Positions 9,229 through 17,567 of a DNA stretch of 47,106 nucleotides are shown piece by piece. The DNA is taken from the NCBI GenBank assembly GCA_003551645.1, contig PUND01000045.1:1-47106 (forward strand), read 5' to 3'. The notes beneath the pieces are model-generated. The model was not told the origin of the DNA. It did no database searches and worked only from the letters and a program-made list of their open reading frames with translations. The stretch's first letter is position 1, and each line of letters opens with the position of its first letter. The DNA comes from Phycisphaerae bacterium (lineage in GTDB: Bacteria > Planctomycetota > Phycisphaerae > SM23-33). A program made the translations under genes and the position numbers.

Positions 9229-9984
9229 ATGCGACACCGCGATGCGGCAATCTGTCTGCGAACGGTCGATTACAGCGAGACCAGCCAGGTCGTCACTTTT
9301 TTCACGCGCGAACGCGGCGTCGTACGGGCGATCGCAAAGGGATCCAAGCGGACCAGAAGCAAGACCGGTGGCACGCTTGATTTGACGGCCGAGGGCGAGC
9401 TTGTTTACACCACCGGCCGGGGCGAGGGGCTTGGGACCGTTGTGGAGTTCAGCGAGACCGCCTCGCACGCCGCACTCCGTCGCAGCGCCGAGCGGCTGAA
9501 CGTGGCCCTTTATATGCTGGAGATGGTTTCTATGACGCTGGCCGAGGAAGACCCCCACCCGGAGGTCTTCGAGCTTCTGCGCAATTCGCTTCGTCGCATC
9601 GGCGAGCCGGATGCACCCACCCAGGCGGTGCTGGCGTATTTCCAGTGGCGGCTGCTGAGCCGAATCGGACTGCTGGGCGAACTGGGCGCCTGCTCCGCCT
9701 TCGGCGAGCCGCTGTCGGAAACCTGCTCGAGAGAGGTTTATTTTTCCTCGCGGGCCGGCGGGATGCTGTGTTCAAGCTGCGGGGATGAATACCCTGAAAA
9801 ACGCCCGGTGGAACCGAAGGCGATTGCGGGCCTGGCGGCCCTTGCCGCCGCGCGTGCCGGCCGCCGCACCCGACTGTCAGAGGCGGATGCCCTCACTGTT
9901 AACCGCCTGCTCGCCTATCACCTTACCGAGCAAATCGGCCGACGCCCGCGGATGATGAGATACGTGATCGACGGAAATTCATAA
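9229..9984 (+). CDS. recO: DNA repair protein RecO
   Basis: A 251-aa protein with the RecO layout: N-terminal OB-fold (AICLRTVDYSETSQVVTFFT, VVRAIAKGSKRTRSKTGG), helical middle part, and a C-terminal zinc-finger-like segment (GACSAFG ... ETCSREVYFSS ... MLCSSCGD). RecO anneals SSB-coated DNA and loads RecA with RecR in the RecFOR pathway. The zinc site differs from the usual two CxxC pairs: the first reads CSAF and an extra cysteine appears about ten residues later, so four cysteines remain but with altered spacing. It lies 32 bp after the CBS gene. Confidence 0.88.
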   Translation: MRHRDAAICLRTVDYSETSQVVTFFTRERGVVRAIAKGSKRTRSKTGGTLDLTAEGELVYTTGRGEGLGTVVEFSETASHAALRRSAERLNVALYMLEMVSMTLAEEDPHPEVFELLRNSLRRIGEPDAPTQAVLAYFQWRLLSRIGLLGELGACSAFGEPLSETCSREVYFSSRAGGMLCSSCGDEYPEKRPVEPKAIAGLAALAAARAGRRTRLSEADALTVNRLLAYHLTEQIGRRPRMMRYVIDGNS

Positions 9985-9988
9985 CCGG

Positions 9989-10016
9989 TTGCAGCGCCCG
10001 ATGACTACTCTATAAT
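9989..10016 (+). promoter_or_regulatory. Promoter of the BamD-like gene
   Basis: TTGCAG (9989-9994) and a perfect TATAAT (10011-10016) with a 16-bp spacer, about 45 nt upstream of the ATG at 10062 and directly after recO. Confidence 0.6.
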
Positions 10017-10061
10017 GATATCGGTTATGATAGGCCAAACAGGCATATAGGGAAACTCGTC

Positions 10062-11036
10062 ATGAGAAAACACGTCTTTCGGCTCATTGCGTTCTTGCTG
10101 GCGGTCGGAGCGGCGGGATTCGCGGCCACCGGGCAGGAGTATGTATGGGACGGCGACTGGGTCGAGGCCGCCGAACCCGGCGAACCGACGCCCGAAGGGC
10201 AGATAGCACTTATTCGCCTCCAGCTCGACCAGGGCGAATACCGCGAGGCGGCCAGGACCGCCGATAGGTTCATAGAAGCGTATCCCAACCATGAGAACAC
10301 CGAAATGGTGATGGACCTGGCCGGTCAGGCCGAGATTCGCCGAGGCCGCTATTACAAGGCCTACGAGTGGTACGAGCGTCAGCTCACCGCCTATCCCGGC
10401 GGCCCGCTGGCCCGCAGGGCGTTGCACCGCAAATACGAAATCGCCGAGGCCTTCCTCGAGGGCGAGAAGCGTGTGGTGCTGGGATTTATCCCGGTCTCGG
10501 CGGTCGAAGACGGGCTTAGGATACTCGACGACATCGCCGCCCGGGAACCCGGCTCGGATATAGCCGAAAAGGCCCTGCTGCGGATAGCCGAGCATCACTA
10601 TGAGCAGCAGCAATACGAGCGGGCCGTCGATGCCTATGACCGTTATGCGGACATGTTCCCGCAAGGCGAACGGGTCGCACATGCCCTGCTGCAGGCCGCC
10701 CGGACGACCCGCGAGATGTATCTTGGCCCGGATTTCGACGACACGCCGCTGGTGGAGGCGCGGCACCGATTCAGCCACTTTGCCGAGCGATTCCCCCGCC
10801 AGGCCGAGGAACGCAATATCGCCGAGACAATCAGGCGGATAGACTCCGAGCGTGCCGAGAAGGACTTTGAGACGGCCGAGTTCTACCGACGGACCGGGCG
10901 CGACGACGCGGCGGAGTTTTATTACCGCCAGGTCGTGCGGCGCTATGGGCAGACCGACTGGGCCGAGTATGCCGCACAACGGCTGGAATGGTCCGACCGG
11001 CAGGTCGAGCAGGAAACAGGACAGGAACGGCAATGA
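10062..11036 (+). CDS. BamD/YfiO-like TPR protein
   Basis: A 324-aa protein with a signal peptide (MRKHVFRLIAFLLAVGAAGFAATGQ). No lipobox cysteine is evident, unlike true BamD. It consists of tetratricopeptide-type repeats: ALIRLQLDQGEYREAARTAD, IRRGRYYKAYEWYERQLTAY, IAEHHYEQQQYERAVDAYDR, and a final RRTGRDDAAEFYYRQVVRRY. The last type matches the outer-membrane assembly lipoprotein BamD, which helps insert beta-barrel proteins. Its stop codon overlaps the ATG of the LptE-like gene (ATGA), so the two are translationally coupled and probably work together in outer-membrane biogenesis. A strong promoter lies at 9989-10016. Confidence 0.75.
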   Translation: MRKHVFRLIAFLLAVGAAGFAATGQEYVWDGDWVEAAEPGEPTPEGQIALIRLQLDQGEYREAARTADRFIEAYPNHENTEMVMDLAGQAEIRRGRYYKAYEWYERQLTAYPGGPLARRALHRKYEIAEAFLEGEKRVVLGFIPVSAVEDGLRILDDIAAREPGSDIAEKALLRIAEHHYEQQQYERAVDAYDRYADMFPQGERVAHALLQAARTTREMYLGPDFDDTPLVEARHRFSHFAERFPRQAEERNIAETIRRIDSERAEKDFETAEFYRRTGRDDAAEFYYRQVVRRYGQTDWAEYAAQRLEWSDRQVEQETGQERQ

Positions 11037-11569
11037 ACCGCATAATCAACACAGGAACGTGTTTGACGCTGCTGGCGGTCGTTCTGGCGTCGGCCGGCTG
11101 CGCCGACGACCCTACCGTCGGCTACAGCTTCTCGCCCGGCTATCCCGACGATGTCCGCACCGTCGCGGTACCCATCTGGGATGTCGGGCCGGATGTGTAC
11201 CGCCGGGAGCTTGAGTTCCGTCTGACCGAGGCACTGGTCAAGCGTATTGAACTGGATACCCCGTACAGGGTCGCCGACAGGGCCGAAGCCGACACGGTGC
11301 TCACCGGCACGATCGAGCGCGTGTCGCAGCGGGTGCTCGCATCGCACCCTGATACCGGCCTGCCCCGCGAAATGGAGGCGACAATGACGGTGTCGTACAC
11401 CTGGAGCGATCTCCGCACCGGCGAGATTCGCGCAAGCCAGTCGAACGTTCGCGTCGCCGACACGTATATCCCCCACGAGCCGCTGTCGGACGACTTTTTC
11501 GTCGGCAGCGAGGACGTAATCGATCGACTCGCCCGCCGCATCGTCGAACAGATGGAAGCCGACTGGTAA
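11033..11569 (+). CDS. lptE: LptE-family lipoprotein (LPS-assembly)
   Basis: A 178-aa protein. It starts at the ATG that overlaps the previous stop (ATGA). The lipoprotein signal is MNRIINTGTCLTLLAVVLASAGC with acylated C23. The mature part matches the LptE/RlpB pattern: YSFSPGYPDDVRTVAVPIWD, RRELEFRLTEALVKRIEL, DTVLTGTIERVSQRV, MTVSYTWSDLRTGEI, ending with an RRIVEQME helix. LptE plugs and helps assemble the LptD barrel that exports lipopolysaccharide to the outer leaflet. Assignment rests on overall pattern and gene pairing; sequence conservation in this family is low. Confidence 0.7.
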   Translation: MNRIINTGTCLTLLAVVLASAGCADDPTVGYSFSPGYPDDVRTVAVPIWDVGPDVYRRELEFRLTEALVKRIELDTPYRVADRAEADTVLTGTIERVSQRVLASHPDTGLPREMEATMTVSYTWSDLRTGEIRASQSNVRVADTYIPHEPLSDDFFVGSEDVIDRLARRIVEQMEADW

Positions 11570-11612
11570 TCGCGGCACCGGGAGCCGGACCGAACGGTTG
11601 AGTGGGTAACTC

Positions 11613-11641
11613 TTGGTCCTGCCGGGCGACTCGGATATCAT
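11613..11641 (+). promoter_or_regulatory. Promoter of ftsH
   Basis: TTGGTC (11613-11618) and TATCAT (11636-11641) with a 17-bp spacer, leaving a leader of roughly 45 nt before ATG 11691. Confidence 0.45.
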
Positions 11642-11690
11642 GAATCAGTGGATCCGGCACAGCGCCTTACCACGCCGGGCTTGAATCGCA

Positions 11691-13736
11691 ATGACCGACG
11701 ATCAACAGAAACCGTCTCAGGATCCCAACCGCAAGCAAGGACCGCCCCAGATGCCCCCGCCCCGCTTCGGGCGTTCCATGATGGGCTGGGCGATTATCAT
11801 CGGTGTGGCGGTGCTGCTTTTCATGTTCCTGGTCCGAGGACTTGACGACCGCACGCAGATCACCCCGAGCGACTTCTGGACGGCCCTGGAAGATGGTCAG
11901 CTCAAGGGCGGTTCCGTGCTGATAATTCAGGAAACCCGTATCGAAGGCGAGATGGAGCCGAACGCGCCCGTACTGGAAGCCGACGATTCGCCAAGGTTCT
12001 ATGTCTCGTACAACTACGAGGCCGAAAGCAATTTCGATCAGCGCCTCCGGGAGGCCCTGGATGCCCACGGAAAAGGCGTCCGCTACCGGTACGAACTCAC
12101 CGGCTGGTGGGCCGGCGTACTCCCCCACCTGTTGATAATGACGGCCGTGTTCCTGCTGATATGGTTCATGCTGTTTAGGCGTATAGGCGCAGGCGCCGGC
12201 GGCGGGGGCTTTTTGGGCAACTTCGGCCGCTCGCGACACCGCCTTGTGACCAAGGAGCAGTCGCGTGTGACATTCGACGACGTGGCCGGTGTCTCCGAGG
12301 CCAAGGACGAGGTCACCGAGCTGATCGAGTTCCTTAAGGACCCGCGCAAGTTCCAGCGGCTCGGTGGCCGAGTCCCCAGGGGCGTGCTGCTTCTCGGACC
12401 GCCCGGCTGCGGTAAGACACTGCTGGCCAAGGCCATCGCAGGTGAAGCGGAAGTCCCGTTCTTCTCCATCAGCGGAAGCGACTTCGTGGAGATGTTCGTG
12501 GGCGTCGGCGCAAGCCGGGTCCGCGACCTGTTCAAGCAGGCCAAGGACAACGCCCCGTGCATTATCTTCCTGGATGAAATAGACGCCGTCGGTCGGCGGC
12601 GCGGCATGGGCGTAAGCAGCGGCGGGCACGACGAGCGGGAACAGACACTCAACGCCATCCTGGTCGAGATGGACGGTATGGACTCATCCGACCAGGTCAT
12701 TGTCATCGCCGCGACCAACCGCCAGGACGTCCTGGACCCGGCGCTGACCCGGCCCGGGCGCTTTGATCGTCAGATACAGGTACCCCTGCCGGACCTGGAG
12801 GGTCGGTACCACATACTCAAGATATACGCCGAGAAGGTCAAATGCGGGCCTGACGTGGACCTTAGGAAAATAGCCCGCGGCACGCCCATGTTCAGCGGAG
12901 CGGACCTGGCCGCGCTGGTCAACGAGGCGGCCATCTCCGCGACCATGGCAAGGAAGGACTATATTGAGCAGACGGACCTCGAAGATGCGCGCGACAAGGT
13001 CCGCTGGGGCCGAGCGCGAAAGAGCCGGGTAATTGACGAGCAGGAAAAGCAGACCACCGCCTATCACGAGGCGGGCCACGCCCTCGTGCAGGTGCTCACT
13101 CCGGACGCTGACCCGCTGCACAAGGTATCCATCATCCCCCGCGGCCCGGCCGGCGGAGCCACCTTCTCGCTGCCCGAAAAGGACCGGTACCTCTACACTC
13201 GCCGCTACTGCGAGGCGCTGTTGACGGTTCTGCTGGGCGGACGTGTGGCCGAGGAGATGCTCTGCGACGACATCTCCAGCGGTGCCTCCAACGATATCCA
13301 CCAGGCCACCGAGATAGCACGCAAGATGGTGCTCGACTGGGGCATGAGTGAGCGGCTCGGACACGTCCACTACAACAGTTCCGACGAGCAGCCGGGATTC
13401 GCCGGCATGGATTTCGGCAAAAAGGAATACTCCGAGAAGACCGCCGAGGTTATCGACGAGGAAATACGGAACTTCATAGACACCGGCTATAAGACCAGCC
13501 GGAAACTGGCGGAAACCCACCGCCAGCAACTGCAGAACCTCGCCGATGCGCTGCTTAAGTACGAGACGCTCAGCGCCGACGATGTCAAGCGGATCATCGA
13601 AGGACAGACCCTCGAAAAGCCCACCGTCGGCGAGCTTCTGGAAAAAGAACACGCTAAGGCCAGGCCGAAACAGCCCCCCGCCGACGACACGCCCCCCGAA
13701 ACCGAGGCCGGCGGAGCACTGCCTGAACCCGGCTAG
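11691..13736 (+). CDS. ftsH: ATP-dependent zinc metalloprotease FtsH
   Basis: A 681-aa protein with two membrane segments (~27-46 [17 protein letters not shown] and ~140-162 [18 protein letters not shown]) flanking a periplasmic domain. The AAA+ module has Walker A GPPGCGKT (236-243, Cys where most FtsH have Thr), Walker [16 protein letters not shown], and the second-region-of-homology [19 protein letters not shown]. The M41 peptidase has HEAGH (459-463) and the later zinc-ligand region [15 protein letters not shown]. FtsH degrades misfolded membrane proteins and regulatory substrates. The C-terminus ends in a charged, Pro-rich tail ([18 protein letters not shown]). Monocistronic with its own promoter; convergent with the sulfatase gene. 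Confidence 0.97.
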   Translation: MTDDQQKPSQDPNRKQGPPQMPPPRFGRSMMGWAIIIGVAVLLFMFLVRGLDDRTQITPSDFWTALEDGQLKGGSVLIIQETRIEGEMEPNAPVLEADDSPRFYVSYNYEAESNFDQRLREALDAHGKGVRYRYELTGWWAGVLPHLLIMTAVFLLIWFMLFRRIGAGAGGGGFLGNFGRSRHRLVTKEQSRVTFDDVAGVSEAKDEVTELIEFLKDPRKFQRLGGRVPRGVLLLGPPGCGKTLLAKAIAGEAEVPFFSISGSDFVEMFVGVGASRVRDLFKQAKDNAPCIIFLDEIDAVGRRRGMGVSSGGHDEREQTLNAILVEMDGMDSSDQVIVIAATNRQDVLDPALTRPGRFDRQIQVPLPDLEGRYHILKIYAEKVKCGPDVDLRKIARGTPMFSGADLAALVNEAAISATMARKDYIEQTDLEDARDKVRWGRARKSRVIDEQEKQTTAYHEAGHALVQVLTPDADPLHKVSIIPRGPAGGATFSLPEKDRYLYTRRYCEALLTVLLGGRVAEEMLCDDISSGASNDIHQATEIARKMVLDWGMSERLGHVHYNSSDEQPGFAGMDFGKKEYSEKTAEVIDEEIRNFIDTGYKTSRKLAETHRQQLQNLADALLKYETLSADDVKRIIEGQTLEKPTVGELLEKEHAKARPKQPPADDTPPETEAGGALPEPG

Positions 13737-13909
13737 CCCGGCCGCGAATTCACTGGCGCGTTTGCACAACAACGACCGACATCGTAAAGGCGCGGTCCGC
13801 AAAGCCAGACGCGTTGTCCTGTTCGGCAACCCCGCAAGCGCCCGACTCCGGCGGCCCGTTGAACCGCGACCGGAAATCACCGCCTCGTGCAGCCCTCGCA
13901 AGGACTCAC

Positions 13910-15331
13910 TCAGAAAGGCCGCAGGCGCTCCTGTGGCGAGCGGCACCCACGCAGCGTCCGGTCTATCATCCGGCACCGCATCTCAGCCAGCAGCGAGGCC
14001 GAGTCGCCGTCAGCCGCGCGGTTGACCTTCTCATGCGGGTCGGACCGGAGGTCATAGAGCACCTCGTGGTTGCCCGGCGCGTAGTGAATGTATTTGGCGT
14101 AATCCGTGCGCACCATCGCCATGCCCGGGCCGTTGTAGGCGTAAACATCCTCTCGCACTTCGACCGGGCCGCCTGAAAGCAACGGCTCGGCAAGAGAGCG
14201 ACCGGCCATGTTTGAAGGCGGCCTTGAGCCGGACATCTCAAGCGTCGTCGGCAGCAGGTCCACCAGCTCTACCAGCCCGTCAACTCGCCGGCCGGCGGTT
14301 CCCAGCCCCTCCGGCCAGTGCATTATCAGCGGCACGTGCATTACCTCGTCGTAGAAGTGCGGGGCTTTGTGGGTCAGCGAGTGATCCCCGCACATGTCGC
14401 CGTGGTCGGACGTGAAGACTATCAGCGTGTCGTCAAGTGCGTCGTTTTCGCGGAGGAAATCCAGCAGCATGCCGACGGCTAGGTCCAGCTCCGTGACCAT
14501 CGCGTAGAAATAGCGCCGATACTCAATAAAGTCTTGCCGCGACCAGCTTCTTCGGCTCTTGAGCATGTTAGCCAGCGGCGGGGGTTTATCGTCGCCCTCG
14601 CCATCGGCCAAACGCGACGGCGGAATCTCTGCGCCTTCGTAGTACGCAAACGACTCAGCGGTCGGGTTCAGCGGCGGATGGGGGTGGTGGAAGCCCAGGT
14701 GCATGAACTGACCGGAACCCAGCCGACTGATGTAAGGCGACTTCAGGTGTGTGCATGCCGCCTGCACCACCCACGCGCAATGACTGGCCTGCAACGGCGC
14801 ATCCAGCGGCCCGCCACGTTTCTCGGCCCGTCGGGGGTCGGTCGTGCGGAACGTGCGGAAATCCGCCGCGTGTTCCGGGTACCGCTCGCGCAGCCAGGCC
14901 CGCCAGGCATCCTGGTAGGCGCCGCGCTCCTCGGAGAGCCGGAAAAAGTCGAACCCGTAGGTATGGCTTGGGTGGGCGTCGAGATCGAAGTCCTCGTGCG
15001 GCTGAAGGTGCAGCTTGCCGATCTGCGATGTCTGGTAGCCGGCGGCCTTGAAGCAGCGCGAGGCGATCGGCTGAAAATCCGGACGAAGGCAGAAGCCGTT
15101 CTCGGTAACGCCCGTCTGCTGCGGGTACAGCCCGGTCATGAAGCTGGCCCGGCTGGGCATGCAGACCGGGTTCTGGGCGTAGCAGCCCGTGAAGTCAACG
15201 CCCCCGGCGATGAGCGTATCGAGGTTGGGCGTGTGGATATTCGCGCTGCCGTGCGCAGCGATGCAGTCGTAACGCATGTGGTCGGTGGTTATCCACAACA
15301 CGCGAGCGGGAACTGGCGGTTTCTGAGGCAT
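13910..15331 (-). CDS. Type I (formylglycine) sulfatase / phosphoester hydrolase
   Basis: A 473-aa protein of the alkaline phosphatase superfamily. Sulfatase signature C57-M-P-S-R61 (NPVCMPSRASFMTG), whose Cys is oxidised to formylglycine. The N-terminal metal site is LWITTDHMRYD and the central site is TSDHGDMCGDH. ATG 15331 is chosen because AGGAGA lies 8 nt before it. From this start there is no signal peptide, so the enzyme appears cytoplasmic, unlike most planctomycete sulfatases. The substrate is not predictable; sulfated sugars, choline sulfate or phosphonate monoesters are all possible. No sulfatase-maturating enzyme lies in the window. An extended -10 (TGTTATACT on the minus strand, TATACT at 15471-15476) may be its promoter. 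Confidence 0.88.
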   Translation of the reverse strand: MPQKPPVPARVLWITTDHMRYDCIAAHGSANIHTPNLDTLIAGGVDFTGCYAQNPVCMPSRASFMTGLYPQQTGVTENGFCLRPDFQPIASRCFKAAGYQTSQIGKLHLQPHEDFDLDAHPSHTYGFDFFRLSEERGAYQDAWRAWLRERYPEHAADFRTFRTTDPRRAEKRGGPLDAPLQASHCAWVVQAACTHLKSPYISRLGSGQFMHLGFHHPHPPLNPTAESFAYYEGAEIPPSRLADGEGDDKPPPLANMLKSRRSWSRQDFIEYRRYFYAMVTELDLAVGMLLDFLRENDALDDTLIVFTSDHGDMCGDHSLTHKAPHFYDEVMHVPLIMHWPEGLGTAGRRVDGLVELVDLLPTTLEMSGSRPPSNMAGRSLAEPLLSGGPVEVREDVYAYNGPGMAMVRTDYAKYIHYAPGNHEVLYDLRSDPHEKVNRAADGDSASLLAEMRCRMIDRTLRGCRSPQERLRPF

Positions 15332-15763
15332 GGCTTTATCTCCTGATTGGTCACAGTCCGCAATCGGCCGCGAACGCCGCAACGCCGCCGGCCTCCGGTC
15401 GCCAAAACCGCCTTCGGCCGCGTCTTGCGAAGACTGAAAAGCCGCTCCCGGCAACCTCCGGACCGGAAGGAGTATAACACCTGCGGCTGACCGGGGAGAG
15501 TTCAGCTTCGTATTCAGTGCCAATTGTTAACCAGTGCCGGGCCGTCTGAAATCGGCCGGCTGGCCATTGTAATCCACTTACGACGAATTACTGCGATTGA
15601 GCACAGAACGGAAGGCATACTTCCGGGAGAGTGGCCGGCCCGCAAGAGGAGTGTTGCGGATCCAGGTCGGCGGTGAGCAATTTTGGCGAATACGTGCGGT
15701 CTTCCCGCCGGAGCGTTCTATCTCCGTAATGCGATTTGTTTTTACACCCCCTCTGGTGTATTT
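15332..15763. other. Divergent intergenic region, sulfatase / folP
   Basis: 432 bp without a convincing gene. On the minus strand an extended -10 (TATACT at 15471-15476 preceded by TGT) can serve the sulfatase gene. On the plus side no clear paired hexamers were found for folP. Immediately before the folP start is a 6-bp hairpin (TACACC at 15743-15748, GGTGTA at 15755-15760), placed where a ribosome site would be expected. Confidence 0.5.
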
Positions 15764-16624
15764 ATGGAGTCGATGGCGGCGACTCTTGCGGAAATTCTGA
15801 ACTCTCGTAGCACCGGCCGCGCGGTCGTCATGGGCGTGCTGAACGTAACCCCGGACAGTTTCTCCGACGGCGGGCAGTTCCCTGACGCCCGGACCGCTGT
15901 CGCCCACGCCGAAAGGATGCTGGCCGCCGGCGCCGACGCGATCGACATCGGAGCCGAGTCCACCCGGCCGGGTTCGCAGCGCGTGGCAGCAACCGACCAG
16001 ATTGAGCGCCTGCGGGAGGTTCTGCCGGCGGTGGCGCGGACCGGCACGGTCGTAAGCATCGACACCACAAGCTCCGAGGTGGCCGAGTTCGCCCTCGACG
16101 CCGGCGCGGCCATGGTCAACGACGTTTCCGCCGGCCGAGACGACGACCTGCTCCTGCCGCTTGTCGCCGAGCGTGGCGCCGCGGTGGTGCTGATGCACAT
16201 GCTCGGCGAGCCGAGCAACATGCAGCGGAACCCGGCATATGATGATGTGGTTGTAGAGGTGTGCGGTTTTCTTCGGCAGCGGCTGGCCGCGGCGGTCGCA
16301 GCCGGAGTGGATGCCGACCGCGTTATACTGGACGTCGGCATCGGCTTCGGCAAGCTGCTGGAGCACAACCTTGCCCTGCTGGCGAATCTTCACGATGTGT
16401 TCGCCCTCGGCCGGTGCGTGCTGGTCGGCCCGTCGCGAAAGCGGTTTATCGGCGAACTGACAGGCCAGACCGATCCACGGATGCGCCTGCCCGGTACGCT
16501 CGCGGCAGTGCTGGCCGCTCGAGCAGCCGGCGCGACCATTTTCCGCGTGCATGATGTGGCGGAAACCGTACAGGCGCTGACGGTCGCGGACGCAATAGCC
16601 GAAAAGGGGCGTCGCGACGGTTGA
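15764..16624 (+). CDS. folP: Dihydropteroate synthase
   Basis: A 286-aa TIM-barrel enzyme that joins p-aminobenzoate to dihydropterin pyrophosphate in folate synthesis. Signatures: MGVLNVTPDSFSDGG (PPi loop), DIGAESTRPGS, VSIDTTSSEVAEFALDAG, VNDVSAG, LMHMLGEPSNMQRNP, ILDVGIGFGK, and the pterin/phosphate segment VGPSRKRFIGELTG. The start is uncertain: ATG 15764 has no ribosome site and is preceded by a small hairpin; ATG 15773 would begin at MAATLAEIL. First gene of a plus-strand run continuing into cdaA and cdaR. Confidence 0.95.
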   Translation: MESMAATLAEILNSRSTGRAVVMGVLNVTPDSFSDGGQFPDARTAVAHAERMLAAGADAIDIGAESTRPGSQRVAATDQIERLREVLPAVARTGTVVSIDTTSSEVAEFALDAGAAMVNDVSAGRDDDLLLPLVAERGAAVVLMHMLGEPSNMQRNPAYDDVVVEVCGFLRQRLAAAVAAGVDADRVILDVGIGFGKLLEHNLALLANLHDVFALGRCVLVGPSRKRFIGELTGQTDPRMRLPGTLAAVLAARAAGATIFRVHDVAETVQALTVADAIAEKGRRDG

Positions 16625-16706
16625 GCTTCAGCCGGCCGGTGCGATATGACGATGACAGACATGGAACTGCGCGATTAAGGCCCGCCTGCGCGCACGGGTA
16701 CAGCCG

Positions 16707-17561
16707 ATGGAACAGCTCATAAGAACCATACAGACCTACTGGCACCGGGTCGCCACCTACAACCCCGGAGTGGTGATCGTTGAGCTTCTGCTGATCGGCC
16801 TGGTGGTCTGGTGGGTGATGCGGTTTCTGCGGGGCACCAGAGGCGCCCGCCTGATAAAGGGCGTCGCTGTCCTGCTGATTACCGTTTACCTGGTCATCCG
16901 CCTGCTCCCGGAGCAATTCGGATGGGACCGTATCGAGTTTCTGTACCGGCACTTCCTGCTTTTCGCCTTCGTCGCCGGGGTGGTGGCATTCCAGCCGGAG
17001 CTGCGGCGGGCGCTGATACAGATAGGCCAGGCGCGGCTTTTCCGCTCCACTGGAACGGATGTGGAGCAGAAGATCGAGGCGCTGGTCACCAGCGCCGGGT
17101 ACCTTTCTCGCAATAAGATAGGCGCTGTGGTGGCCATCGAGAGGACGGTGCAGCTTGGCATGCTGGTCGAATCGGGCACCGTGCTCGACGCCGAGCTTTC
17201 CGCGCCGCTTCTGAACACGATCTTCTATCCCGGCACGGCCTTGCATGACATGGGGGTCATAGTCCGCGACGACCGGCTCGCCTCCGCGGGCTGTCAGTTC
17301 CCTCTGGCTGAGAGTGAAGAGGTGGACGCATCCCTCGGCACCCGGCACAGGGCGGCGCTGGGACTGGCCAAGGAGACCGACGCGGTGATACTCGTGGTCA
17401 GCGAGGAAACCGGCCGGATCTCGCTGGCGCATGAGGGACAGCTTTTTTACCTCGGACTCGAACAGGAGACGTTGCGGGCAATGCTGCTCAGCTTGCTGGC
17501 GCCGCCGAGCGTGCAGCGACGGATCAAGAAGGAAAAACAGCAGGAGCCCCAGTCGGACTAG
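16707..17561 (+). CDS. cdaA: Diadenylate cyclase CdaA (c-di-AMP synthase) with altered DGA motif
   Basis: A 284-aa protein with three membrane segments (VVIVELLLIGLVVWWVM; LIKGVAVLLITVYLVI; LLFAFVAGVVAFQPEL) and a DisA_N cyclase domain (~100-255). The nucleotide-binding RHR motif is present (213-215, LGTRHRAALG), as are SRNKIGAVVAIE and the FYPGTALHD approach. The catalytic DGA triplet reads D181-M182-G183 (LHDMGVIV). The 32-residue spacing to RHR equals that in known CdaA. The Asp is kept; the Gly-Ala that shapes the loop is not. Followed 7 bp later by cdaR, the usual partner. Most likely a c-di-AMP synthase with a lineage-specific motif; reduced or lost activity cannot be excluded. Confidence 0.9.
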   Translation: MEQLIRTIQTYWHRVATYNPGVVIVELLLIGLVVWWVMRFLRGTRGARLIKGVAVLLITVYLVIRLLPEQFGWDRIEFLYRHFLLFAFVAGVVAFQPELRRALIQIGQARLFRSTGTDVEQKIEALVTSAGYLSRNKIGAVVAIERTVQLGMLVESGTVLDAELSAPLLNTIFYPGTALHDMGVIVRDDRLASAGCQFPLAESEEVDASLGTRHRAALGLAKETDAVILVVSEETGRISLAHEGQLFYLGLEQETLRAMLLSLLAPPSVQRRIKKEKQQEPQSD

Positions 17562-17567
17562 ACCGCT

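Noticed and set aside
12684-13976. 430-aa minus-strand open frame across ftsH
   Set aside because: Antisense to the peptidase domain of a clear ftsH; composition typical of a shadow frame.
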